This document shows positions 48,433 through 60,250 of a stretch of DNA of 63,740 nt, in pieces. The notes below the pieces were generated by a model. That model was not told the origin of the DNA. It searched no databases and saw only the letters and a list, made by a program, of their open reading frames with translations. The translations under genes and the position numbers were made by a program. Every line of letters begins with the position of its first letter. Positions within the stretch are counted from its first letter, which is position 1. Source of the stretch: Jaapia argillacea MUCL 33604 (lineage: Eukaryota; Basidiomycota; Agaricomycetes; Jaapiales; Jaapiaceae); assembly GCA_000697665.1 (NCBI GenBank), contig KL197746.1, forward strand, positions 89,938-153,677, in the 5' to 3' direction.

Positions 48433-48778
48433 TATGAGCTACTGTTAAACTTACAGATCGAAGCTGGGAACAGGTGTCAGGTCCCGGTATATACCAGTAC
48501 ACCATTGGCCGAGATTTTGGTTTCGAAGAGGGAGAGCAAGGGGGGAGCTGGCCTTGAGGACAGTATCTCACGAAGAGAGGCAATACGATCAGCCTCTACA
48601 TCTGAGATGGTTGCAAACTTTTTGAGAAGCTGGGTGAGTGTCTCATGACATTCGACATCATGGCTTGCAACTCGAGAAATATCTACTGAAGGACATTCAC
48701 CGCTGATTAAGATGCTGAGCATGCTGCAAGATAATGTGTTCAACAGAAGGAAATCCGACTCACCGGAGGACGAGGGCT
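48433..48778. repeat. Sequence right of the gap, duplicate of 47843-48189
   Basis: Second copy of the gap-flanking sequence, covering exon 4, intron 3 and the end of exon 3 of D3. Confidence 0.85.
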
Positions 48779-50457
48779 AAGAGACGGCGACATAGTTGTG
48801 TTCGTGATGGAGATGGAATAGATCGGAGAGGGACAGAGCGTGCATAAGTGGAGAAAACACCGGGGAAGTTCCAATAATGACAAAAAGAACTCCAGATTTC
48901 TTGTGATGGCGAGGCAATTTCTCGCAACTTGGAAAATGTTTCGGTGCCGATGGACAAATGGTCGAAATGGGCTGGCTGAGAAATTATCTGCCTTAGATGA
49001 GCAAGGTCGGACTTGCTTGTAGGACGGTTTTGTTTATATTCACGGCCTAGGTGGTTGATAAGTTGACTAACTAATTCAGCTTGTTCCGGTATGTCTGTTA
49101 GGGATGAGGACACCAGATATGTGAGGCAAAACTCACGAGTTCTGCCCTGAGTTTTCCGTTGAAGGAGACAGACCAAGAGGGACAGCACGGCATCATTGGT
49201 GAAAGAAAAAAAGGAAAACTGAAGCAACCTGTCTATTAGGCGGCGGAACACAGCAGAGCACAACGGATCTGCTGATAGAGTAAGATCCACCCAGCTGGCC
49301 AGGATTCTCAATGATAAGCTGGGTTGGAGAATGTTGGTATTATTGGTATAAAATATATTATATGTGTTGTCAATCAGATGATGAGCAACCAGGATTTGTG
49401 TTTCTGGATTTCTGGGATGATGGACCCAACGTCAATGAATACTGAGGTAACATTGGGATGTACTGGATAAGTACATACAAAGAGAGCTCTAGAAGGTTTG
49501 ACAGGAGTGGGCGACTATGAGTGGACAGATCACATCTATCCCAGAAACATTTCAGTGTCACCGAATCAAACTCCTTGATCACAGAAAGAGCCGTCGAGTC
49601 TGAGAAGATCACCAGGGCTCGCCTTGACGATGCAAGCAGTAATGATCCATCTCGGTCGCCTTTACGGAGCAATGACTGCTCCAAGCGCACGGCCTTGAGA
49701 GCTTCCGGAGCGCCAAGCTGAACCAAGTGGGGGATGATACCCGGGACGCAAAACGCAAGGGCAGTAAGATAGTAGGTGGCGAGAAGCTGGGTCCCTGATT
49801 TGTCGGATCTGGTCACCCGTCAGCGTTGGATGAGTGGCAGTGGGATAAGTACGTACAGAAGATACGATATCAACTTTTGGCAGGAGTTAATGAACACTCG
49901 GTCCTCGCACATTTCCAACCATTTCCACAGATAAGATTTACTAAAAACATCGTCCAGCAGCTGGTCTAAAGGTGGAGGACGTCGGAGGAATTTGCTAGAA
50001 CGAACTGGGCCACCGAGCCATTCATAGCGTGAATGCAAAGCGTGATCGAAAGCTACAAGGCAACGATCCATGGTAGCGTTGGGTCCATTCCCAAATCGCT
50101 CAGAGATGCCACTCAGAGCATTCTCTAAACGGCGCCCCATAATCGTTAGCGCTTTGTCCAAGGTGCGTCCTGGACCGGGTTGGTCAGCCACGAAGCTACT
50201 GTCGTCGTCGGCGATGGAGTGGGTTTCGTTGAAGTGGTTGACCACAGCGAGGTTGTCCCCGTCGTCGAATTCAAAGACAATTCGGGGTTGTTGAGCGGGC
50301 ATGGTGGTGGTTCAGAGTAGAGATGCGGAATGCTGGGCAAGCACTGAAGGGCTGAGGGTGAACGCGGTGCAGAGCACTGAAGCTGTGCGCACCGATACCA
50401 CGAGGTTGACGAGCCGTGACCGTTAAGTGCTCGAGCTTGAGCGCCTTTAGGCCTCTC

Positions 50458-50467
50458 GGACCGGTCC
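50458..50467. promoter_or_regulatory. Palindrome upstream of D3
   Basis: Third copy of GGACCGGTCC, 156 bp upstream of the D3 start codon, followed by GCGTATCGATAC, a degraded form of the second D1 palindrome. Confidence 0.4.
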
Positions 50468-50559
50468 ATGTTAATGATGCGTATCGATACCGGCGATTGG
50501 ATGGCGAGTGGGCGAGTTTTGCGATTTACCCAATTCGACTTCGAATTGATTTCATACTA

Positions 50560-52830
50560 CGAAAGCCCCTCCGAGTCGTCTTCTGATCCGCAAGTTGGTA
50601 TCGTGAATGTACATGAGGTGTCCAGCAAAGTCTGAATCGCAAGGATGAAAATACACCCTCTCGAGGCTCGCACACGTCTCCCTGTGAGGACACTCATGGG
50701 TCTCGTAAACATATCATTTCCCACCCTCCACTAGTTTGCGATCGCAGGTATGCCTCGCGTCCACCAAAAGCGAGTCAAGTCGTCTCCGATCGCTTGACTT
50801 CGAAGTATACTGTAAACGGAGCCTCAGACAGGCGACATCTGAAACAGAATTCCGCGCAGCCTCCTTCCCATCCGTAACCTCGGCTTATGCACCTTCCCGC
50901 AATGTAGTCACTCATGACTGCTGGACGAGACGATGTCCAGCGTCATCGACGAAGACGATCAGATGTGGCGTTCGATGTATCATCGATGTGCAGGAGAGAT
51001 ACCTTGCTAAACGTTTGAGGGTTCTCGTCAGAGGCGGGAGGATGATCTTGTTGCTCTGATTGTTGGTCTAGATGGCGAGCGGAATCGGTTGTCGATGTAT
51101 GCGTCGCTGGCAGTTACCGGGGTTGAGGGCACCCTAAAGCCAACGGGGTCTTGGTACGCCGAGAACTACCAGGGCTGAAGGGGTTACAGCGAGGATGCGG
51201 CCGACGTTAGCGAGAGAGCCGGGGGATCAAATAGAGGAGGACAAACATTTACGTTGATACGGAGAGCTACCAACATGATCCAGATGAGACATCGACCATA
51301 CGCCACCACTTCGTCACGCCAACTTCTCGACATGGATGAATGCTGAGGGGATCAACTTTCAAGGATGGAGATGGGTAGAATCCTAGTCCATGTGGTGAGG
51401 TTTGAGTGGAGCATTGTATACATTGAAACGAGCGTATTCGCGATTGAGAATGGAGGTGTCGCAAGGGTGAGCAGCAATTCGTAGAAGACGGATGATTGTG
51501 AGACGATTATTAACGAGCGGAGTCGAGATGACTTACCCTGAGGTTGGCTTGAACATTGAAGAAGATATTTCCACTTCTTTCAAGCCGAGGGATCGATTGA
51601 CGGTTCTCGGTGGATACTCGCCCACTGAGCAGGTCGTGCGCGTAACTCTGGCACTATAACCAGATCAGCGGGACAGATGAGCAGGGGTGTTCAAGGGACA
51701 GTGACAGCCAATGCAGACTCACCTGCAAACGAACCGTGATATGTATCCCATTGATCTTGGAACCTTTCGTCTACAAACCCGACCTAAGGTCCATTCACTT
51801 CGTCCATCGACTCCATCTCTTGCATCTCCTGACCTCTGAGTGTTACATGTCGGCTAAATAGCGGTAGACAACTGAACGCGAGGGCATGAACAGAGCATGG
51901 ACTGAGCGAAAGTGTTGGAGAGGTCGAATAAGAAAGGACAGGAGGCAAGTTGGGGCGCTCGACCGAAGGGATTGATAGTACGAGATTGGTGGGGTTAAAA
52001 GCGTCCACGATGTTGATTGGATGTTGCTACTTGGGGAGAATCGGAAGTATGAGTTGATGAGCGTGATTGAAGAGGAGAGAGGCGAGAGAAGGATGCGTGG
52101 ACTGAGGCGGAGGGACATGGGAAACGGGACCGGGATAGTTTCCGCGATATAGATTCTCGAAGTGTATAGGATAATCGAACTGAATCATCCCAAGCCACCC
52201 GCGTCTGATAACCAGGACCAATCGCCTCCAACCCTGAAGCACAATCAGCTGTCGCACCATTGAATGCCTCCCAGTACTCACGTGTTCCAGATCTCTCAGC
52301 TATTTCATAGCTGATTCGCACCACATATCCGATTTGAACCTCCACAACCGACCTAATGTCCAACTTCAACGACCAGAGAGGGCCAGAGGATGGGAGGGTG
52401 CGACCGAGAGTGGACTGGGCGGAGGGCATCGGAGAGCTTTCGAGTCAGATGCGACGGGAGGTGCGATGGGGACGTTCGACCAAAGGGATTGCTCGCACGA
52501 GATCGGCGTGGGTTCGTAGCATCCAAAGCGCTGATTGGATAGATGTGCTGGTTGGAGAGACTCGAGGCAAGACATGTTCGGAGAAGCTGCAATCGGATCA
52601 AACTCAAAACCTAAAACCCTAACCATCTCCGTAGCATTTAGGCTCTGCTTATACTCTGCCAAGCTCCAACTGCCCAAGCGACTCAGGATACCCGTATACG
52701 CTGTCTGATGCCTCCTAATGACGCGTCGAATCCATCGCAACACCCTCGTAGTTGTGAGCTCATCTGATAAACAACTCCCGAACTTTTGGATCTTCAAAAC
52801 GCTCGTATTCGATGACGTGGTCACCTTAGA
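50560..52830 (-). pseudogene. Family B copy 8
   Basis: B copy upstream of D3. It is the clearest for the exon pair IGYVVRISYEIAERSGT (52335-52285), a 48-nt intron, and LEAIGPGYQTRVAWDDS (52235-52185); they join in phase through an Arg codon. A 5' frame at 52824-52366 begins MTTSSNTSVLKIQKFGS. The 3' part (50700-51240) carries stops. Product unknown. Confidence 0.5.
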
Positions 52831-52999
52831 TCGACGACATGCTTGAGGAGAACACGTAGACAGGTCCGTAGAATTTCTCCAATGAGATCAAACTCTTCTT
52901 GTGGACGTTGATCACTATGTGACTAGACACTGGAATCTCTGATCTTTCGATCGACTCCATGTCATCCTTGCACCTTTCACCAACACAGGATCAACCACA

Positions 53000-55640
53000 C
53001 TCTAGGTGGGCGGCGATTTGATAGCATTTGATGCCAACATGGTACTGATGGAACTGAGTAGAGCTCCGTTAGTTGCGGAAGTACCATCCTCATCGAATCA
53101 CTTCAATTTGGTGTACTCAGGTTCTAAGGCCTTCAGTATGCTCTGCGTGTTTGTGCTACCCTTCGAAGGGAGCCTAACTATCCGTTTGTTTCAGCTTCTT
53201 CCCAGGGAGTAATCCCTCGAATTCAAGGGTCGGCCAGCTTCGTATCGTGGGTGGTGCACCATGAGATTGTGTATCTCCGAACCGCCGGACATCTCTGGAC
53301 ATTCGACATTCAGTATTGGTTCAAACGTCGGTTTCCATTATCCCGCCCACTCTGAATACCCCAAGCTACACAGGACTCCCCTTCACAATGTATGCTTTTA
53401 GTTTCCGGCCCATCCTCCGAACTCATTCCTTGACCACTTCAAGCATCCATGATGGACCCCAAAGTACTGAACTACATCACTCTCGTGTCTCCGACTCATA
53501 TGACTGACAGGACAACAAATAGAACGCACCTTCCCAATCGGTACTTGGTTGACTTGCCAGAATCCACGATTATTCACGTCATTATCTGAACACAGCTAAA
53601 GTCGCAACTGGGTTCGCTGGTCTGACGAAGTCGCTGTAGATGAAGGTTCCACCCACCTGCTCACTTCTTTCATGGGCTGCGACGACGGACGAGATGAATG
53701 TGAAAAGGAGAACATACAGCAGCCATTCAAAAATGTGAGTCTCCTTTTCTTTATCCCTCCACTTCATCTGAGCCCTTCTGTAGAAACGGCGTGTTTATAA
53801 GTGTAGGTCAACTTATCGCCTTGCTCGGCTCTTGTACTAGCGAGAGTAGGCGAACCGTGCCTATCTCCTCAATCGCCTTTTATTGATTCATACTTTCTTC
53901 TGACAGCCCTCTTTTGCCGCCTCTACACCCATTTGATAGACGCCCATCGTTTTCAACAAGAACCGAACACATATATTCTTCCCGAATCCCTGTGATACAA
54001 ATCTCAACGTCACTTTCATATCTGGGAAGGACGAGGACCTTCTCAACCCATTCGATATCGGTGATTTCATGTAATCGCTGGGCGTTTGGAGTTGGGGAAC
54101 CCAGCAATCGAGGTGAGCATCGTTCGTTCGGGCGCGTGGCTATTCCTAAACCATCCTATCCGTCTCGATTAGACAGCAACTCCTTCCTCCACAGAGCGAA
54201 CACACATCGACTGCAGATTTTGGGCTACTCCAAGAACGCATGAATTGTTCATCCAGCTTGTAGATTTGCGTTCCTCCTCCGATCTACGATCATTTCATAA
54301 CTTACTCGAATCCTTCAGGTGATGAATCAAGCTCGATGGCTTTGATGTCGAACTAGAAGGGAAGGAATTCATGCGGAACAGGGGATATTTGATAGGAGAT
54401 GAGCACTGTCGTCTAGGTGAGTATCCTCTTAGACTCTTCCTCGAGCTCTCCGTGATCGAACGTGCCGTCAGATCGAGTATACATCCCCCACGTCTATAGG
54501 GCACGTTCTTCGCGGCTCACAGATCATGCGACTGGGCAATGGCAGAAATCGTTGCCAACGAAGCCCAGCGGACAACATCTGCCGTCGACTCGATTTTTAT
54601 CGCTCAAATGTACCCTCCCTGCCGTCAGTGTACGACCTACCATCCGAGACCTTACCAAATCCCATCTCTGCGTACGGAGCGAAAGGACGAAGATGAAGAC
54701 CTTATTAATAACTCGGCTCTCCCCTCGCGTCATACCCTCCACGCCACCGAGGAAGCCGTAGTCGTTGCGACAGCTGGGAGCGCTTGAAGTTCGGAACGAG
54801 CATTCACGAGAGCGTTAAGATTTATTTGGAGGAGCAAGCAAAATTTCTCAGCGATAGATGGGGAGGTTTGAGAGTGTTTATGCCGGGGTGAAGAGTACTT
54901 TGGAAGGCCTTGGGGTGAAGGAGGGTTCGAAACGATTCAAGTCGATCGTTGAGGGTGGGGTGGAAGAAGAGGTTCCGCTTGAGGATCGAAGGTGGAGAGA
55001 GGATATACGGGTGGTGGATCGAAAGTATTTCAAGAGAGTTGGAGCTTGGGTCCCAACTCACCCTCCGCAGATCTCACGGAGACTTCTGCAGCGCCTTCGA
55101 CACTGTGATTGTACCTGATCGACAAATCAGTGTTGTGAGATGCGCCTTGGGGATTCTGCGTCACCTCAGGCCGAAGATGTATTTAGGGAGACGATGTGGT
55201 TTGGGAATATGTCGGGGAGAGTGGAGAAGTTGAGGAGGTTGAACAATGCCCTGCGCGAGAGGGGTGAAGAAATGAAGGTCCGTCTTCTCCCATCCACCTC
55301 CAGACAGTTGGAGCTGATTTCTCTTTGCACATTCAATCTGATGATGCCTCCCATCTTCTACTCAATGGTCGCAACTCGTCTATCCAATCTATGTCATTTG
55401 CCACTGAACTGGAGAGGAGCTTGAAGGACACTGTAGGACGAGGCCTGAGAGCAACGAAGCCGGACAAAAGCGAAAGCAGAAGGTGGACATCGCATGGCGA
55501 TTTTTGGGGTATACAATAGTTATATGGAAGTGAGGGTAGCGTGAATACGTGTTGTTTTTCCGGGCATAGTTCAAATCTCCATAACAAACCCGAGTCTTTA
55601 TTGGTTACGAACTTATTCTTCCTTCTCCCTGACTGTTACC
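53000..55640 (+). pseudogene. Family A copy 6
   Basis: A copy closely matching A2. Blocks: GDLIAFDANMVLMELSRAPL (53009-53070), the acidic exon (53612-53740; VDEGSTHLLTSFMGCDDGRD), NGVFISVGQLIALLGS (53786-53833), FMRNRGYLIGDEHCRL ending at GTGAGT (54370-54417), EDLINNSALPSRHTLHATEE (54692-54751), VKEGSKRFKSIVEGGVEEEV (54916-54975), the coiled coil RVEKLRRLNNALRERGEEMK (55219-55278) and HLLLNGRNSSIQSMSF (about 55352-55400). Joining exons needs frameshifts at several points, including a missing AG before the last block. Product unknown. Confidence 0.6.
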
Positions 55641-57330
55641 TTTGAAGAGAGTGAGGCATCTTGTTGCAGTTTCAGATTTGGTTGAGTCTTTGACAACGTC
55701 TTTCGATAGGCGAGCATTAGAGACTGATAGTATCGGGTTTGATCGTCGACCTCGACTGTTGAGTAGTGCCAAAGTTATATTGCGGAAGAAAGGGTTTGCG
55801 AACGATAAAACCACGGTAACGGTGTTTGCCAGGAAGTCGTCAATTTCGTCGACATGAGCTATGGAAGAGTAAGTCTCCGCCATGATACAATACTGGAGAA
55901 CTAACCAATCGTAAGCTCCGTTGTTCAGATCGCACTCTCGTCGGGGGTGAGAAGATCGTCTGACCAATACGATTGTCCCTCGGTTTGTGGACGGAATCAA
56001 CTGTCAATGGCAGTGTCTTGGCAAGCTCAGCACCATCAGGACAGATCGAGTCACTCTCAGACCGCAGCGCAAGTGGGGGATGGGTTGGAACATGACATGC
56101 ATTGCATTGATGGAAAAGGTTACAAGGGTAGCTACCAACGTCGTTCAGAATGCGATATTGACAATAAGCGGCCATCCTTTCTTCTCGATATGGATCGAAA
56201 ATGAGATGATCAACTTGCGACGTTGAAGGGGCCAGATTCCTAGTTCTTGTGACCGAGTTTGGGATAAGCATGGGATACATGGGGGAAACTGGATTCATGG
56301 TCGAGAGTAAATGGAGGTGTCGTGAGGATTGGCAGTAATTCAGAGAACACAGAGGATCGTAAGGTGATGATGGAAGAGCGGAGTCGAGATGACTCACACA
56401 AAGGTTGTCATAAAAGTCCGGTGCCAGGATGGAGGACCGAATAAAGTGGCAAATACCCGCTGATTGAAAGGTCCATCATCTTCTCCTATAGGGACACTCC
56501 GTCTCTTGTACTCGTAATTCTGAACATCAATTGTCGACCAGAGAGGGACAGAGGACGGGAGGGCGCGAGGACTGGATAACTGGACGGAGGCGTCACTAAG
56601 ATGAGAGATCGGAAGATGCGACAGGTTCGCGTAAGAAACAGCTGTGTGATGGATAGGATTCATTTGATGATCAAGGGGAATAGGTTGGACAAAGACTCTG
56701 GGAATCAACGTAAAGTTGAGGAAGGGAACCAACCCTGTGGTCGCATAGGTATTGTACGATCAACTATAACATAACCAGGGTCACGGCGACAAAACCCTCG
56801 CCACATATGCACAGCCGAACAGTGAGCGTGCCCCCTTAACCATGATCTTGCCTTTCTCCAGTAGTGAGGTGATTCAAAGTGTTCAGCCGGGTAGGTATGT
56901 GATGGGTGTTGTTGGCTGGATAACGAAGGTCAGCGACGACGAAACGGCAAAACGGCGACATAAGAAATCAAAGGGCGATGCGGATGAAACAAGTACGAAA
57001 GGGACAAAACCATGACTCAAAAAAGCATACAGCCATCGCGAAGATATTACCCATTGACCGAAATCAAAGGCGGAACGAATGCGACCACTGCGACTCGCAA
57101 CGAGGGACGGATATGCAAGGCTGAAAAGGGATATAAAGGACAAGGATACCCCGGAAATGCATATATCCAGAATATGTCTCGGAACTTGCAGGGGAAAAAG
57201 GCGCATGATGTACCCCAGAACGCAACCTCCCCTGTAAAAGCACCTCTCGCACAACGTCAATGCTCCACCCAAAAACTGGTACTAACCTTAGAAAACAACA
57301 CGAACCTTACTTTCCCTTAACAAGTGATTC
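55640..57330 (-). pseudogene. Family B copy 9 with H block
   Basis: A minus-strand frame of 185 codons is open at 55840-56397. It contains FDPYREERMAAYCQYRILND and SVHKPRDNRIGQTIF, and just upstream an exon ending APDFYDNL at a GTGAGT-like donor. An H block is at 56930-57070, and a short exon end before GTTAGTACC lies near 57290. The same exons occur in B7 and B10, so this is a third neighbouring copy of the B/H block within one module. Confidence 0.45.
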
Positions 57331-57454
57331 CTCGTCACATGTTCTTGATCCTAGCACTCCGCCAGAGATTTGCAGAGTGTTAGTTAGGTGGCTTGCAATG
57401 TGTGACTGGGGGGAATGTCGACACGTAAGTCTCGTGATGAGATGAAGAGACGAA

Positions 57455-57615
57455 GAAAGCGCTACCTTCTTCCGCAATGCGTACACACACTTAGACTTCA
57501 GTCGTTGGGCTACTCCGAGCCCGGCAACTTGTTCATACGGCTCTTAAGTGTACGTTCTCCTCCGATCCGCGATCGTCTGATACCTTACTCGAATCTAGTG
57601 AGGAATCGCTAGGAC
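57455..57615 (+). pseudogene. Orphan A-family fragment
   Basis: About 160 bases match the middle of family A (25911-26040, 41575-41710), including TTCCGCAATGCGTACACACA and GTTGGGCTACTCCG. It sits between two B copies with no other A sequence around it. Confidence 0.5.
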
Positions 57616-57639
57616 GATCGTCAACTGCATAGGAGATTA

Positions 57640-59840
57640 TCAACCATGAGGTCTGATAGGTTCACCAATGAAGTAGTCACCGTGAACGCACAGGAGAGAC
57701 GCCCTACATAAGGCTTGTTCAGCGGCGAGAGGATGGTCTTACTAGTCTGACCTTTGCTCCAGTTTGTGGACGGAATCAACTGTGGATGGCAGTGTCTTGG
57801 GAAGCTCGACAACATGAGGTCCGTGCGAGCATTGCATTGAAACGGAGGGTTACGAGGAGAGCTACGAACATTGTCCAGGTACACAATATCGATGAAAAGA
57901 TGCCAACCTGACTTCTCATATGGATTGAAGCTGAGGCAATCAGCTTTCGAGGACCGAAGTTGAAGTTGGGTATTTAGACTTCCAGTTGTCGTGACCAGAC
58001 TTGAGTCGAGCATTACATACAATGGAGAGTCTTCGCGGTTGAGAGTAAGCGGAGGTGTCTTGAGGGTGGGCAGTAATTCGGAGAACTGGAAGATTGTAAG
58101 ATGATAATGGACGAGCGGAGGCGAGATGACTCACCCAAAGGTTGTCATAAAAGTCCGGCGCAACGATGTAGGATCGGGTAATGTCGCTGACCGACAAGGT
58201 TGTGCTGGTAAGCAGGATGCTACTACCGAATCAACGAAAAAAATCAGTGAGAGTCTTGAGATGGACGGCGTGAATCAAGGGAGACATACCTGATGTCGAA
58301 GCATCCAGATGACCTGAAGTACCAGACTGAACCTCAGCGGTGTTCTCTCGGTCCATCAAGTCCTGTAGGGCACTTGATGTTCTGTACTCTTCGTGTTTCT
58401 GAGAGTTATAGGCCAGAAGACGGGAGTGAGCGAACAGAGTATGAACGAGACGGAGGGCGTTGCGATTGGGGCATTCTGCTGGAGAGGTTGCTTGTATGGG
58501 TTTTAGGGATTAGGAGTGACTAACGTCGTGGTAGGATGGGCGATGAATGGTGCGGGTTGGGCGGGCAGGGGCCAAGATCTGGGTGCAACATATCCGAAGA
58601 GCGAAGTGTCTCCGAGACCGCCGGCGAGGGTGGAACATCCGGAAGGGTTGGGTGATGGACAGGGTGTGTTGGGTGTTGAAGATGTATACGAGAGTTGTAA
58701 AAACAAAATTCATCGTGGCGTGCTTGCTGGTCAACTGAGCCAATCGTTAGTCATAGTGTTGGTCGTACAGGTATTCGAGCATTACCTATACCAGAGCCAT
58801 GACAATCGCCTTCTTAAATAGCAAGGCGATGGATAGGTAGGTGGAGAGGGGCGGTTGGCTGGGTAGCGAAGATAAGTAATGACGAAACAGGAAGCAAGGA
58901 ATCGAGTGATGATACAGATGAATAAGGACATAAGTGGCAAAAACAACTGAGATGATACGAAGAGCGCAAAGACATCGCAAACACTTGAAACAATAATCAC
59001 GGCTATGGCGCCTAATGGCGCGGAATGAATAACTCAATGATGAAAAGATGGCGAAAAGAATCCAGGGAAGCGTCGAAAAGACATTTACCCAACACGCCCC
59101 TCGAATCAGATAAGCAAAAGAAAATCGCACATAATTGAATACACCCCGAAGAACATCCTCCCACCCAAAGACAGCTCTCCTCGAAGAAACCTAAACTCAC
59201 TTTCAAATAGCATTGACGTTAATCGCTATAATCCAACATATAATTCCTCGTCACGGAGCCTTATCCACAAGGTCCGCTAGATTGAACACGATATGTTCAA
59301 GTCATATGTTCGAGAGTCGTTGTTAGGGTCGTTTACTATGACGGTCTATAATGGGAAAGGGGTTAGTCTTGTCATAATGAGATGAAGCACGGTGAGGAAG
59401 CAAGGAGTGTGGAGGAAGGAAGGAAGATCGGACATGTGATGGAGAGAAGAAAGCCCGGAGGCTGGTGAACGAGCAGGGGTGGGGGTAGGGTGAACGTGGA
59501 TTAAGATGTATGAACAAGGAATGGACGTTCCTTCCAAACAGATCGCGGGCAATAGCCCGCATATACTAACTCTAGCTCAGTGCAAATGGCGAACAAGACC
59601 GAAGGGACATATTCAACCCAAATCCGCAGACTCATATAGCAAGCCATATCACCAGCCAAAATCCAAACATGCAAATGGGCATTCAAATCCGAAACCAAGC
59701 ACGGTCGGACAAAACAAACCGTAGTCCGATGAAGGTGCGACGAAATGAGGAAAATCCGTCTAAGCAAACCCCAAGTTCACACCTCCGACGAAACGAGACG
59801 GATCTAGGATTATATCCACCAAACCAAAGGGTCTATATAT
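57640..59840 (-). pseudogene. Family B copy 10 with H block
   Basis: Closely matches B7 and its H block (43144-45270) in the same order: exon SDITRSYIVAPDFYDNLW ending at GTGAGT (58140), the region 58290-58740, H block 58870-59170, A-rich tail 59560-59840. Indels and stops break every long frame, and the frame after the first exon is shorter than in B7. Confidence 0.45.
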
Positions 59841-59863
59841 GACAATACTGAACGAAATAAAAC

Positions 59864-60250
59864 TCACTTCGCGCTGAACCTAACTTCATACGCCTCCAAC
59901 TCGCCCTCCTTCCTCACACCCATCTCAACAACCACATTCAACGAAACTCCCATTTCGAACTGGGACTCGAGCGAAGCGAAAGAAAGTGAGCCTCGAGCGG
60001 ATGAATACGATATTTCTGATGTTGTCTGGTGACAATGGTGGACCTTGGGTGGAGGGACGAGACAAGGACGAGGGTGGGTGGTGTGAGGAGGCAAAGGAGG
60101 ACGACCAGGCCTTGATGAGGCTAGGATGGGATAACCATTGGGTGTTGGCTCAAGTCCGGTTTGTCGATGCGACTCTGCAGGATGGATGTAGGGCAGATCC
60201 ACTACGGGTGTGCCCATATCCCCAAGGTGTTGGGGGGATTGATTCAGACA
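59864..60250 (-). pseudogene. Family C copy 5 (NT-C2 protein remnant)
   Basis: The minus strand keeps the second half of the NT-C2 domain well: SYSSARGSLSFASLESQFEM, then NVVVEMGVRKEGELEAYEVR before a donor near 59868 (GTGAGT with flank AAG). The upstream linker is partly out of frame, and the 5' half of the exon, present in C3, is missing. Confidence 0.6.

Larger units (their letters stand above)
47440..50302 (-). pseudogene. Family D copy 3: near-complete, late stop, contains assembly gap
   Basis: Exons 50302-49857, 49808-49479 and 49411-48764 are intact, with introns of 48 and 67 nt. Exon 4 is present twice because of the gap: 48723-48455 (two single-base losses) and 48135-47865 (intact). 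Exon 5 starts at 47802 and ends at a TAG at 47440, about 27 codons before the usual end; TTG in D1 has become TAG. Treating the two exon 4 copies as one gives 685 residues. It could still be expressed with a short C-terminus. The N-terminus (MPAQQPRIVFEFDD) and solenoid-like middle match D1 and D2. Confidence 0.7.

Noticed and set aside
48124-48648. Frames running through the N gap
   Set aside because: They contain unknown residues and join two copies of the same sequence; artefacts of the gap.
47843-48778. Real internal tandem duplication of D3 exon 4
   Set aside because: The differences are only homopolymer lengths and the copies flank an N run exactly, so a mis-joined overlap is the simpler explanation.
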